A stretch of DNA of 64,000 bases from Salinicola avicenniae (GTDB taxonomy: Bacteria > Pseudomonadota > Gammaproteobacteria > Pseudomonadales > Halomonadaceae): positions 434,001 through 498,000 of the forward strand of contig NZ_JAKQZC010000001.1 in assembly GCF_023736115.1 (NCBI RefSeq), in the 5' to 3' direction. Each line of letters starts with the position of its first letter. Positions within the stretch are counted from its first letter, which is position 1. Position numbers and translations under genes: made by a program. The notes beneath the pieces were generated by a model. The model made no database searches, was not told where the DNA came from, and saw only the letters and a list, made by a program, of their open reading frames with translations. This document shows positions 44,136-52,122 of this stretch, piece after piece.

Positions 44136-45152
44136 ATGGCCAACCTGCAGGACGTGGCGAAAGCGGCGGGGGTGTCCAAGACCACCGTGTCGCGCTACCT
44201 GAACGGTTCCCTGGAGCTGCCGGCCAAGACCGCGGAGGCCATCGATGCCGCCATTCGGCGTCTGGAATACGTGCCCAACCCGCACGCGCGTCGCCTCAGT
44301 CTCGGCCGCTCCGACACCATTGCACTGGTCGTGCCCGATATCGCCTCGCCGTTCTTCGCTACCTTCGTGGCGGCCGTGGAGGCGGAAGCCGACAAGCAGG
44401 GGCTTTCGCTGGCACTGCACGCGACCCTCAATCGACCCGATCGCGAGATCACCTATCTGGATCGTATTCGGCAGGGGCACGTGGATGGATTGATCTTCGT
44501 CACCAACCATGCCGGCAATGCTGCCCTGGCTGCCAAGCTCAACAGCGCCGGTCCCTGCGTGGTGGTCGACGAGGACGTGGCCGAGGCGCGGGTGCCCAAG
44601 CTGTTCTGCGACAACGAACAGGGCGGCTATCTGGCGGGGCGTTACCTCGCCGAGGCGGGCCACCGTCATGTGCTGTTCATCGGTGGTATCGACCAGATGA
44701 TCAGCGGTGCTCGCCGTTTCCGTGGCTTCGAACGTGGCCTGCGCGAGGTCGCCGGCGAAACCGCGAAGATCGAGCGCTCGTGCGGCACCTACACCTTCGA
44801 GGCCGGTCGCGAGGCGGGACGTCGCTTCGCGGCCCGAACGCAGGCGCGCCCCACCGCGATCTTCGCCACCTCGGACGAACTGGTGATCGGGCTCTACGAG
44901 GCGCTGGGTGAGGCCGGTCTCGTGGTGCCACGGGATGTTTCCGTGATGGGGTTCGACGATGTCGGCCCGTTGCACCTGTTCGCGCCCGCCGTGACCGCGA
45001 TCCGCCAGCCGGTACGCGAGCTGGGCAAACGGGCACTCGAACTGCTGCTCGATGCGCGCCCGGTCGACCCCGCCAAGCCACCGGCCGAAGCGTTGCTACC
45101 GGTCACCCTGGTCGAGCGCCACTCGGTCGGCCCGCCGCCTGTGGTGCCCTGA
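44136..45152 (+). CDS. LacI-family transcriptional regulator
   Basis: A 338-residue repressor. The N-terminal helix-turn-helix and hinge read NLQDVAKAAGVSKTTVSRYLNGS...RLEYVPNPHARRLSLGRS, as in LacI/RbsR. The C-terminal periplasmic-binding-protein-like domain (IALVVPDIASPFFATFV, GHVDGLIF, MGFDDVGP, IRQPVRELGKRALELLL) should bind a sugar-like effector. ATG 44136 has GGAG six bases upstream. Two palindromic operators overlap its promoter. Its position before an ABC importer, kinase, BtpA and TenA genes suggests that it controls this locus. Confidence 0.93.
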   Translation: MANLQDVAKAAGVSKTTVSRYLNGSLELPAKTAEAIDAAIRRLEYVPNPHARRLSLGRSDTIALVVPDIASPFFATFVAAVEAEADKQGLSLALHATLNRPDREITYLDRIRQGHVDGLIFVTNHAGNAALAAKLNSAGPCVVVDEDVAEARVPKLFCDNEQGGYLAGRYLAEAGHRHVLFIGGIDQMISGARRFRGFERGLREVAGETAKIERSCGTYTFEAGREAGRRFAARTQARPTAIFATSDELVIGLYEALGEAGLVVPRDVSVMGFDDVGPLHLFAPAVTAIRQPVRELGKRALELLLDARPVDPAKPPAEALLPVTLVERHSVGPPPVVP

Positions 45153-45243
45153 TGCGCGGGCAGACCTACAGCCAGGCCGCGCGTCGCTCGCTGCAGTCTT
45201 GTGCCGACGGCTCACTGACAGCGCGCCGCCGCCACGACATAAC

Positions 45244-45273
45244 AATGTTTTGACACAGAAATGTTCTGACACA
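45244..45273 (+). promoter_or_regulatory. Direct repeat and -35-like site before the importer genes
   Basis: AATGTTTTGACACA (45244-45257) is repeated as AATGTTCTGACACA (45260-45273), a 16-base period. The first copy contains TTGACA, a consensus -35, but no good -10 follows at 17 bases. It may be a promoter with an activator or repressor site. No copy of the LacI palindrome is present here. Confidence 0.45.
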
Positions 45274-45321
45274 ACTAACGCATTACCCAAACCGCAACAA
45301 ATCCAATAACGAGGAAACCTC

Positions 45322-46254
45322 ATGTCTTCAACGATCGATCGTCGCAAGCTCGGCGCCCTCCTGATTTCCAGCGCCGTCGGCCTTGCCGCGCTGCCCAGTG
45401 TCGCCCAGGCCAAGACCTTCGCGCTGGTGCAGATCAATCAGCAGGCACTGTTCTTCAACGAGATGAACCGGGGTGCCGAGGAGGCCGCCAAGGCCATGGG
45501 CGCCGACCTGCAGGTCTTCAACGCCAACAATGTCTCGTCGGATCAGAACAGCGCCATCGAGACCTATATCCAGGAGGGCGTCGACGGCATCGCCGTCGTG
45601 GCGATCGACGTCAACGGCATCATGCCGGCGATCGAGCAGGCCGATGCGGCCGGCATTCCGGTGGTCGGCATCGATGCGGTGCTGCCGGAAGGACCGCAGA
45701 AAGCGCAGGTCGGTGTCGACAACGCCGAGGCCGGCGCGCAGCTCGCGGCCTACTACAACGACACCGTCGAGGGCGAGACGAAGTTGGGGGTCGTCGCGGC
45801 GCTCAACTCGCTGACCCAGAACATGCGTCGCGATGGCTTCGTCGGCGCGCTCGACACGGATCGTGTCGAGGTCATCAACACCGTCGACGGGCAGAACGTG
45901 CAGGACCTGGCCCTGAGCGCGGCCGAAAACCTGATGATCGCCAACCCGGATCTGGACGCCATCTACGCGACCGGCGAGCCGGCGCTGATGGGCACCATTG
46001 CCGCCGTGGCCAGCCAGGGTAAGCAGGGCGATCTGTCGCTCTACGGCTGGGACCTGACCCAGCAGGCGATCGATGCCATCGATCAGGGCTACGTCAAAGG
46101 CATCGTCCAGCAGGATCCATCGGCCATGGGCGCGGCGGCGATCGAAGCGCTCAATACCCTGTCCGACGGGGGCGAGGTCGAAGCGAATATCTCGGTGCCG
46201 GTCACCATCGTCACGCAGGAGAACGTCGATGCATTCCGGGGGCTGTTCCAATGA
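45322..46254 (+). CDS. Periplasmic sugar-type substrate-binding protein (RbsB family)
   Basis: The solute receptor of an ABC importer. The 310-residue product has a signal peptide cleaved near AQA-KT (residue 30); an RRK before the hydrophobic core hints weakly at Tat export. The mature protein follows the RbsB pattern: FFNEMNRGAEEAAKAMG, DQNSAIETYIQEGVDGIAVVAID, AAGIPVVGIDA, and the late YGWDLTQQAIDAIDQGYVKGIVQQDP. Substrates of this family are pentoses, hexoses, or nucleoside- and autoinducer-like furanoses. It overlaps the ATPase gene by four bases. Confidence 0.93.
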   Translation: MSSTIDRRKLGALLISSAVGLAALPSVAQAKTFALVQINQQALFFNEMNRGAEEAAKAMGADLQVFNANNVSSDQNSAIETYIQEGVDGIAVVAIDVNGIMPAIEQADAAGIPVVGIDAVLPEGPQKAQVGVDNAEAGAQLAAYYNDTVEGETKLGVVAALNSLTQNMRRDGFVGALDTDRVEVINTVDGQNVQDLALSAAENLMIANPDLDAIYATGEPALMGTIAAVASQGKQGDLSLYGWDLTQQAIDAIDQGYVKGIVQQDPSAMGAAAIEALNTLSDGGEVEANISVPVTIVTQENVDAFRGLFQ

Positions 46255-47033
46255 GTGCGGCAGCGGCCTCCTTCTCGGCGGAAAGCGATGTCGGTGCACC
46301 GGCGCCGATTCTCAGCCTGCGTGATATCCACAAGACGTTCGGGTCGCACCAGGCCCTGCGCGGTGTCAATCTGGACATCCGGCCGGGCGAGTGTCTCGGC
46401 CTGATCGGCGACAACGCGGCCGGCAAGTCGACCCTCTCCAAGGTGATCGCCGGTACCTACGTGCCCGATGACGGCGTGATCGAGATGGAGGGCCGGCGCG
46501 CTCACTACGCGAGTCCGCTGGAGGCGCGCGACCTGCACATCGAGATGGTCTATCAGGATCTCGCGCTGTGTAACCACGTCGACGTGGTCGGCAACCTGTT
46601 TCTGGGGCGCGAGCTGAAGCGCGGTCCCTTTCTGGACCAGAAGCGGATGCTTGCCGAGGCCGAAAAGATGCTGGCGGCGCTGGAAATTCGTATCCCCCGG
46701 CTGACCGCCAAGGTGGCGAACCTCTCCGGTGGCCAGCGGCAGGCCATCGCCATCGCGCGGGCCGCCAGCTTCCAGCCCAAGGTGTTGATCATGGATGAGC
46801 CGACCTCGGCGCTGGCGGTGGCCGAGGTAGAAGCGGTGCTCGAACTGATCAACCGGGTCAAAGCCCGGGGTGTTGCCGTGGTACTGATCACCCATCGCAT
46901 GCAGGACCTGTTTCGGGTCTGCGACCGTATTGCCGTGATGTACGAGGGTACCAAGGTTGCCGAACGTCTGATCGGCGATACCAACCTGCAGGAACTCGTC
47001 GACCTGGTCGTCGGCAAGGGAGGCGAGGCATGA
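46251..47033 (+). CDS. Sugar ABC importer ATPase (single-domain, FrcA-like)
   Basis: A cytoplasmic ATPase with one nucleotide-binding domain (260 residues), unlike the duplicated RbsA. It resembles the FrcA size class. Walker A is GDNAAGKST, in which the usual G-A is A-A; the Q-loop is in EMVYQDLALC; the signature is NLSGGQRQAIAIARA; Walker B is VLIMDEPTSAL, and the H-loop is LITHRMQ. The gene is coupled by four-base overlaps to the binding-protein gene before and the permease gene after it. Confidence 0.93.
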   Translation: MSAAAASFSAESDVGAPAPILSLRDIHKTFGSHQALRGVNLDIRPGECLGLIGDNAAGKSTLSKVIAGTYVPDDGVIEMEGRRAHYASPLEARDLHIEMVYQDLALCNHVDVVGNLFLGRELKRGPFLDQKRMLAEAEKMLAALEIRIPRLTAKVANLSGGQRQAIAIARAASFQPKVLIMDEPTSALAVAEVEAVLELINRVKARGVAVVLITHRMQDLFRVCDRIAVMYEGTKVAERLIGDTNLQELVDLVVGKGGEA

Positions 47034-48034
47034 CTACCTATACCGAACGGCAGCGTGGTTCGCAGCTGGCGGATTTCGTCGCGGAACACGCGCAGGTGCT
47101 GTCCATCGCCACCTTCTTCGTGCTCTGTCTGGCGTTCTTCGGATTGATGAACGACAACTTCCTGACCCTCAGCAACCTGCTCAACGTGGTGCGCCAGGCG
47201 GCGCCGATCCTGATCGTGGCCGTCGCGATGACGCTGGTCATCGCCACCGCCGGGATCGACCTCTCGGTCGGCTCGATGGTGGCGCTGATCAACGCGACCG
47301 CCGCGATCGTGATCGCCGCCGGGGTGAGCTGGCCGCTGGCGATCGTGCTGATGCTGCTGATGGGGGCCTTGATCGGCGGTGTGCAGGGTTGGTTCATCTC
47401 CTATCAGGGGATCCCCGCGTTCATCGTCACGCTGGCGGGTCTGTCGATCCTGCGTGGGGCGGCGCTGTTCCTCACCGAGGGGTACTCGATCCCGATCCGC
47501 GATGCCGGTGGCTTCTTCTGGCTCGGCCGGGGCGAGGTGCTGGGGCTGCCGGTGCCGGCACTGCTGGCGGTGCTGGTCGCGGTACTGGGCTTCGTAGTGA
47601 TGCGCAAGACCGCCTACGGACGCCAGGTGATCTCGGTCGGCTCGAACATGGAAGCGGCACGTCGTGTCGGCATGCCCGCCAAGCGGGTGCTGGCCTCGGT
47701 CTACGTCGTCGCCGGCGTGGCTTGTGCGGTCGCCGCCATCCTGCTTGCGGCCCGCTTGGGGTCCGGCTCCTCCAATGCGGCCCAGGGCTTCGAACTGCAG
47801 GTGATCGCGGCGGTGGTGCTGGGCGGTACGGCGCTGCAGGGCGGCAAGGCGTCGATGCTCGGCACGGTGCTCGGCACCATGACCATCGCGGTCATCGGCA
47901 ATGGGCTGATCCTGATGCACATCTCGCCGTTCTTCACCCAGATCGTCACCGGCACGATCATCCTGATCGCGATCTGGATGAACACGCGGCTGTTCGATCG
48001 TCGCTGGCGCTGGGGCAAGAAGAAGGCGGCGTAG
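47030..48034 (+). CDS. Sugar ABC importer permease (RbsC/FrcC family)
   Basis: A 334-residue inner-membrane permease of the BPD_transp_2 family, with about ten hydrophobic helices. Family marks are LTLSNLLNVVRQAAPILIVAVAMTLVIATAGIDLSVGSMVAL near the N-terminus and the EAA-like AARLGSGSSNAAQGFELQVIAAVVLGGTALQGGKASMLGTVLG near residue 250. It completes the importer and is followed by a convergent kinase gene. Confidence 0.93.
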   Translation: MTTYTERQRGSQLADFVAEHAQVLSIATFFVLCLAFFGLMNDNFLTLSNLLNVVRQAAPILIVAVAMTLVIATAGIDLSVGSMVALINATAAIVIAAGVSWPLAIVLMLLMGALIGGVQGWFISYQGIPAFIVTLAGLSILRGAALFLTEGYSIPIRDAGGFFWLGRGEVLGLPVPALLAVLVAVLGFVVMRKTAYGRQVISVGSNMEAARRVGMPAKRVLASVYVVAGVACAVAAILLAARLGSGSSNAAQGFELQVIAAVVLGGTALQGGKASMLGTVLGTMTIAVIGNGLILMHISPFFTQIVTGTIILIAIWMNTRLFDRRWRWGKKKAA

Positions 48035-48059
48035 GTGCTGTCAGGTGCTGTTGGCTGGC

Positions 48060-48092
48060 GCGCGCCGATGGTCATCGAGACGTTCGGCGCGC
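48060..48092. terminator. Hairpin between the permease and kinase genes
   Basis: GCGCGCCGA pairs with TCGGCGCGC across a 15-base loop, between two convergent stop codons. No T run is seen, so the call is tentative. Confidence 0.45.
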
Positions 48093-48106
48093 GATAGGGT
48101 GCTGGC

Positions 48107-48988
48107 TCAGCCGGCGAGGATCGCCTCCATCTCGGTCGGGGAGGGGAAGGCGGTCACGGTGCCGGGGCGGGCCACGGTATGCGAAGCCGCTCTGGCAGCA
48201 TGAACCAGAGCGCGCTCATCCAGCGCGCCACCGCGGCGAATCGCCGAGGCCAGCACCACGGCCATGAAGCAGTCGCCGGCACCGGTGGTATCGACGATAG
48301 CGCAGGGTTCTGCGGGCACGTCGAGTCGCTGGTGCTGGCGGATCAGCGCCGCTCCCTCGCCGCCGAGCGTCAGCACGATATCGCTGACGCCCCGGGCGAG
48401 CAGGTGCTCGACGCCACCCAGCGCGGCGGCCTCGCCCTCGTTGACGAAGGCGACGTCGATCAGCGGCCAGAGCGGATCGAAGTAGTCCTGCAGCGGGGAT
48501 GGATTGAAGGCGGTGCGCATGCCGAGTTCCCGGGCCCGCTCGAGTGCGGCGACGGTGGTCTCGGCACCGAGGTTGCCCTGCATGACCAGCCAGTCGCCGG
48601 CGACGGCGTCGGCCAGTGCGGTGCGGGCCATCTCGGGCGTCACTGCCGAGGCGGCCTCGCGGGTGGTGATGATGGCATTCTCACCCTGTTCGCTCATCAG
48701 CACCGTCGAGAAATCGGTCGCGGTGTCGTCAAGCTCCAGCAGGTGTGCCTGGACGGGCTCAGGCGCCAGTCGTTCGGCAATTTCACGCCCCCGGGCATCG
48801 CGACCGACGCCGGCGACCAGAATGCAAGGCACCCCCGATCTCGCCAGAACCGTGGCCTGATTGGTGCCTTTTCCACCCAGATCGCGAGATAGAGACTGGC
48901 CGAAAATGGACGCGCCGGGCTGTGGGAAATCGGGAATGGATAGCGTCTCGTCGAGCGCGACATTGCCGATAACGAAAGTCTTGATCAC
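48107..48988 (-). CDS. PfkB/ribokinase-family carbohydrate kinase
   Basis: A 293-residue kinase. The N-terminal PfkB signature GGKGTNQATVLARSG and the C-terminal catalytic motif DTTGAGDCFMAVVLA, with its base aspartate, are intact, so it should be active. Ribokinase and nucleoside-type kinases are the nearest groups; the substrate cannot be read from sequence. It is divergent from the BtpA gene with only 32 bases between, convergent with the permease gene, and most likely phosphorylates the imported compound. Confidence 0.9.
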   Translation of the reverse strand: MIKTFVIGNVALDETLSIPDFPQPGASIFGQSLSRDLGGKGTNQATVLARSGVPCILVAGVGRDARGREIAERLAPEPVQAHLLELDDTATDFSTVLMSEQGENAIITTREAASAVTPEMARTALADAVAGDWLVMQGNLGAETTVAALERARELGMRTAFNPSPLQDYFDPLWPLIDVAFVNEGEAAALGGVEHLLARGVSDIVLTLGGEGAALIRQHQRLDVPAEPCAIVDTTGAGDCFMAVVLASAIRRGGALDERALVHAARAASHTVARPGTVTAFPSPTEMEAILAG

Positions 48989-49020
48989 TGATTGTTTTTC
49001 CTATTCCAAGAGATAACGAC

Positions 49021-49863
49021 ATGCAAATTATTTCCGATCGCTCGGAGAATGCAATAAGCGAAATTTTCGGTCGCGATAAAGCGCTGATCGGCATGATTCA
49101 TTGTCCAGCATTTCCCGGTTCTCCGCGCTACCGTGGGGAATCCATGGCGACGATCTACGACGCTTGTCTGCGTGATGCCGAGCGCCTGATCAAAGGGGGG
49201 CTTCACGGGCTTGTGGTCGAAAATCACGGCGACGTGCCTTTCTCCAAACCCGAGGATATCGGTCCGGAAACCTCGGCATTTCTGTCAGTTGTTACCGACA
49301 GAATCAAGCAGGAATTCGACGTGACAATGGGTATCAACGTGCTCGCGAATGCGCCGTTGCCGGCACTGGCGACTGCTGTGGCGGGTGGGGCGGATTTCAT
49401 CCGCGTGAACCAGTGGGCCAATGCCTATGTGGCCAACGAAGGCTTCATGGAGGGGCGGGCAGCGGAAGCGATGCGCTACCGTTCGCTGCTGCGCGCGGAG
49501 CACGTGAAGATTTTCACTGACTCTCACGTCAAGCACGGCAGCCATGCCATCGTCGCCGATCGTTCGATTCCCGAGATGACCCGGGATCTGGCGTTCTTCG
49601 ACAGCGATTGCATCATCGCCACCGGCCAGCGCACCGGCAACAGCGCCACGCTGGAGGAGATCGAGGAGATCGGCGGTGCCACGCACCTGCCGCTGCTGGT
49701 CGGTTCCGGGGTGACCGAAGAGAACATCGCGCAGATTCTCGATCTGACCAACGGCGTGATCGTGGCGTCGTCGCTCAAGGAGGGCGGCGTATGGTGGAAT
49801 CCGGTCGACGAGACACGCGTCGCGCGCTTCGTGGCCGCCGCCCGGGAGCAGCACGATGTCTGA
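49021..49863 (+). CDS. BtpA/SgcQ-family TIM-barrel protein
   Basis: A 280-residue BtpA-family protein. The family pattern is clear: IGMIHCPAFPGSPRY near residue 25, DAERLIKGGLHGLVVENHGDVPF, MGINVLANAPLPALA, GADFIRVNQW, ADVHVKH-like TDSHVKHGSH, and LLVGSGVTEENIAQIL. The fold is expected to be a phosphate-binding barrel, but enzymatic activity in the family is not firmly known; BtpA was named in cyanobacteria for photosystem I, while E. coli SgcQ belongs to a sugar operon. Here it overlaps the TenA-like gene by eight bases and adjoins the kinase. Confidence 0.9.
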   Translation: MQIISDRSENAISEIFGRDKALIGMIHCPAFPGSPRYRGESMATIYDACLRDAERLIKGGLHGLVVENHGDVPFSKPEDIGPETSAFLSVVTDRIKQEFDVTMGINVLANAPLPALATAVAGGADFIRVNQWANAYVANEGFMEGRAAEAMRYRSLLRAEHVKIFTDSHVKHGSHAIVADRSIPEMTRDLAFFDSDCIIATGQRTGNSATLEEIEEIGGATHLPLLVGSGVTEENIAQILDLTNGVIVASSLKEGGVWWNPVDETRVARFVAAAREQHDV

Positions 49864-50524
49864 GCTGCTGACCGATCGCATCCTGGCCGAAAACGCCGCC
49901 GTCTTTGAGGCCATGGTCTCCCACCGCTTCGTTCACGACATCGAGGCGGATCGCCTGCCGGTCGAGGTCTTCGATCGCTATCTGCTGATCGAAGGCGCAT
50001 TTGTCGAAACGGCCATTGCCATCTTCGGCTACGCGGTGGTCAAGGCGACTGACCTCGACGATCGGCGCAAGCTGATCGCCTCGCTCGACGCGCTGGCCAA
50101 CGAACAGATGCCCTACTTCGAGGCGGCATTTGTCCAGCGCGGTATCGCACCCGATCCCACATTGCAGGCAGAGCCTCGGGTGGCGGCGTTCCGCGACGGG
50201 ATGCTGGCGATTGCCCGTGACGGCGACTTCAGCGCCATCATCACCGCCATGTTCGCGGCCGAGTGGATGTACTGGACCTGGTGCGATGCCATCCGCCAGG
50301 CGCCCATGAGCGACCCGATGGTGCGTGACTGGATCGAGATGCACGCTGCGCCCGGTTTTGCGGCGCAGGCGCGCTGGTTGCGGGATCGACTGGATGCGTT
50401 GGGCGCGCAGATGACGCCGGCCCAGCGCGACGAGGCGGTCCGCGTGTTCGGTGAAGTGCAACGGCTCGAGATCGATTTTCATGCCGCGGCCTACGTCGAG
50501 AGCGAGCTCTCCCCGGTGGCCTAG
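49856..50524 (+). CDS. TenA-family protein lacking the catalytic cysteine
   Basis: A 222-residue all-helical protein of the TenA/THI-4 family; classical members hydrolyse aminopyrimidine in thiamin salvage. The conserved late glutamate (QRLEIDFHAAAY) is present, but the catalytic Cys segment is AAEWMYWTW, with Ala in place of Cys, and the usual Asp near residue 44 is Glu (YLLIEGAFVE). It therefore belongs to the cysteine-free group (TenA_E-like), whose substrates are largely unknown. It overlaps the BtpA gene, suggesting a joint function. Confidence 0.8.
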   Translation: MSELLTDRILAENAAVFEAMVSHRFVHDIEADRLPVEVFDRYLLIEGAFVETAIAIFGYAVVKATDLDDRRKLIASLDALANEQMPYFEAAFVQRGIAPDPTLQAEPRVAAFRDGMLAIARDGDFSAIITAMFAAEWMYWTWCDAIRQAPMSDPMVRDWIEMHAAPGFAAQARWLRDRLDALGAQMTPAQRDEAVRVFGEVQRLEIDFHAAAYVESELSPVA

Positions 50525-50803
50525 GTGTCATTTTGACCGCTGTTGCCTGTCCGTCGAGGCGCGTTGACGCGCCAGTGACAGCGTTTGCCACTCATGGTCC
50601 TGATCGGCGACCTCGACGCTGGTCGGGCCAATTGCAAAGCGCGGCGAGGTTGCCTAGTCTCCTCGCCCGATCTTTTTCGGGAACCCCGTTTTGTCGGCGT
50701 GTCCCGCGTCCCGTTATCTCCGCCCGGTTTCTGCCTGCCCGTCGTTTGCCGGCTGTCGTCAACGGCTGTTTTCAATGGCTTTGGGCCCTCCAAGGATATT
50801 TCC

Positions 50804-51994
50804 ATGACCCGATCGCACGCTGTCGCCGGCATCTCGCCTACGCGGCATCTGATCGTCCTCACTGTGTCGCTGTTTCTCTCCTACTTGTGCGTGGCGCTGT
50901 CGCTGCCGGTGGTCTCCGTCTACGTCAACCAGCATCTGGGGCTTGGCGATACGCTTGGCGGTCTGGCCGTCGGGATCACCTTCCTGGCGACCATTCTCAC
51001 GCGCAATCTGGCCGGTCGTCTCTCCGACCGTTACGGCGGCCGACATGCGATGTTTCGTGGGCTGGCGCTCTACGCGCTGGCGAGTCTCGTCTGTCTGGCG
51101 TCGTCCCTGGTTAGTGCAACGCCGTTGTTGGCTTATGCTGGGCTGCTCGTCGGCCGGCTGTTGCTGGGGCTGGGCGAAAGCCTCACGATCATCGGCATGG
51201 TCAGCTGGGGGATGGGGCTGGGCGGCCCGGCGCGCTCTGGACGCGTGCTCTCGCTGATGGGCATGGGCATGTACGGCGCCTTCGTGGTCGGTGGTCCGCT
51301 GGGGCTGGCGCTCTATCATCAGTTCTCCTTCGCGGGTTTGATGGGGCTGGCGGGTCTGCTGCCACTGCTGGGCGCGCTGCTGGTCCGCTCCGTGCCGGCC
51401 GATACGCCGGTGGCGGGCGAGAGGCAGTCGTTCTGGCGCTTGATCGGGCGAATCTGGAAGCCCGGCGCGGCCGTCGGGTTGCAGGGGGTCGGCTTCGCCG
51501 CGCTAGGCGCCTTCATCTCGCTCTACTTTCTTGACGAGGGTTGGCCCTGGGCGGGTTGGGGGTTGAGTGGCTTCGGTCTCGGTTACGTGCTCGTGCGTCT
51601 GCTGTGCGGGCACCTGCCGGATCGGCTCGGCGGAACCCGGGTGGCGATGGTGTCGCTGGCCGTCGAGGCCTGCGGTCAGGCGCTACTATGGCAGGCAACC
51701 GGGCCCGGGATGGCGCTCGTCGGCGCCTTCCTGACCGGTCTCGGCTGCTCGATGGTGTTCCCGGCGATGGGGCTGGAGGCGGTGCGCCGCGTGCCGGCAT
51801 CGCAGCGCGGCACGGCGATGGGGGGATTCGCCGCTTTCCAGGATGTCGCCTACGGCGCCACGGGGCCGGTCGCCGGCCTGTTCGCCGGCGCTTTCGGCTA
51901 CGCCAATATCTTCCTGCTCGGCCTGCTGGCGGCGTTGCTGGGGCTTTGGGTGGCCTGGCTGGCCCACCGGGATACGCCCGGCGAAGGAGGCTGA
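50804..51994 (+). CDS. MFS transporter (YhhS-like)
   Basis: A 396-residue inner-membrane transporter with about 12 helices. The MFS motif A is visible in loop 2-3 as NLAGRLSDRYGGRHAM, with a second GHLPDRLGG between helices 8 and 9. General resemblance is to YhhS/YfcJ exporters. AAGGA lies seven bases before ATG 50804; the longer in-frame reading from 50585 is rejected. It lies alone between the BtpA/TenA pair and eutBC, 128 bases before eutB, so transport of a substrate or product of either is possible but unproven. Confidence 0.85.
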   Translation: MTRSHAVAGISPTRHLIVLTVSLFLSYLCVALSLPVVSVYVNQHLGLGDTLGGLAVGITFLATILTRNLAGRLSDRYGGRHAMFRGLALYALASLVCLASSLVSATPLLAYAGLLVGRLLLGLGESLTIIGMVSWGMGLGGPARSGRVLSLMGMGMYGAFVVGGPLGLALYHQFSFAGLMGLAGLLPLLGALLVRSVPADTPVAGERQSFWRLIGRIWKPGAAVGLQGVGFAALGAFISLYFLDEGWPWAGWGLSGFGLGYVLVRLLCGHLPDRLGGTRVAMVSLAVEACGQALLWQATGPGMALVGAFLTGLGCSMVFPAMGLEAVRRVPASQRGTAMGGFAAFQDVAYGATGPVAGLFAGAFGYANIFLLGLLAALLGLWVAWLAHRDTPGEGG

Positions 51995-52122
51995 TATCGG
52001 CGCGTTGAAAGGTGAGCCCGCTGCGGCAGCGCGCATCGCGGCGAAGATGGCATAAACTGCAGGTATCTCGACGATAGACACGATGACAACCACAAGCACG
52101 GCGAATCGCACCGAGACCCCTT

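Noticed and set aside
50585-50803. Longer N-terminus of the MFS transporter
   Set aside because: The 73 extra residues are hydrophilic and unlike the family, while ATG 50804 has a good ribosome site and starts just before helix 1.
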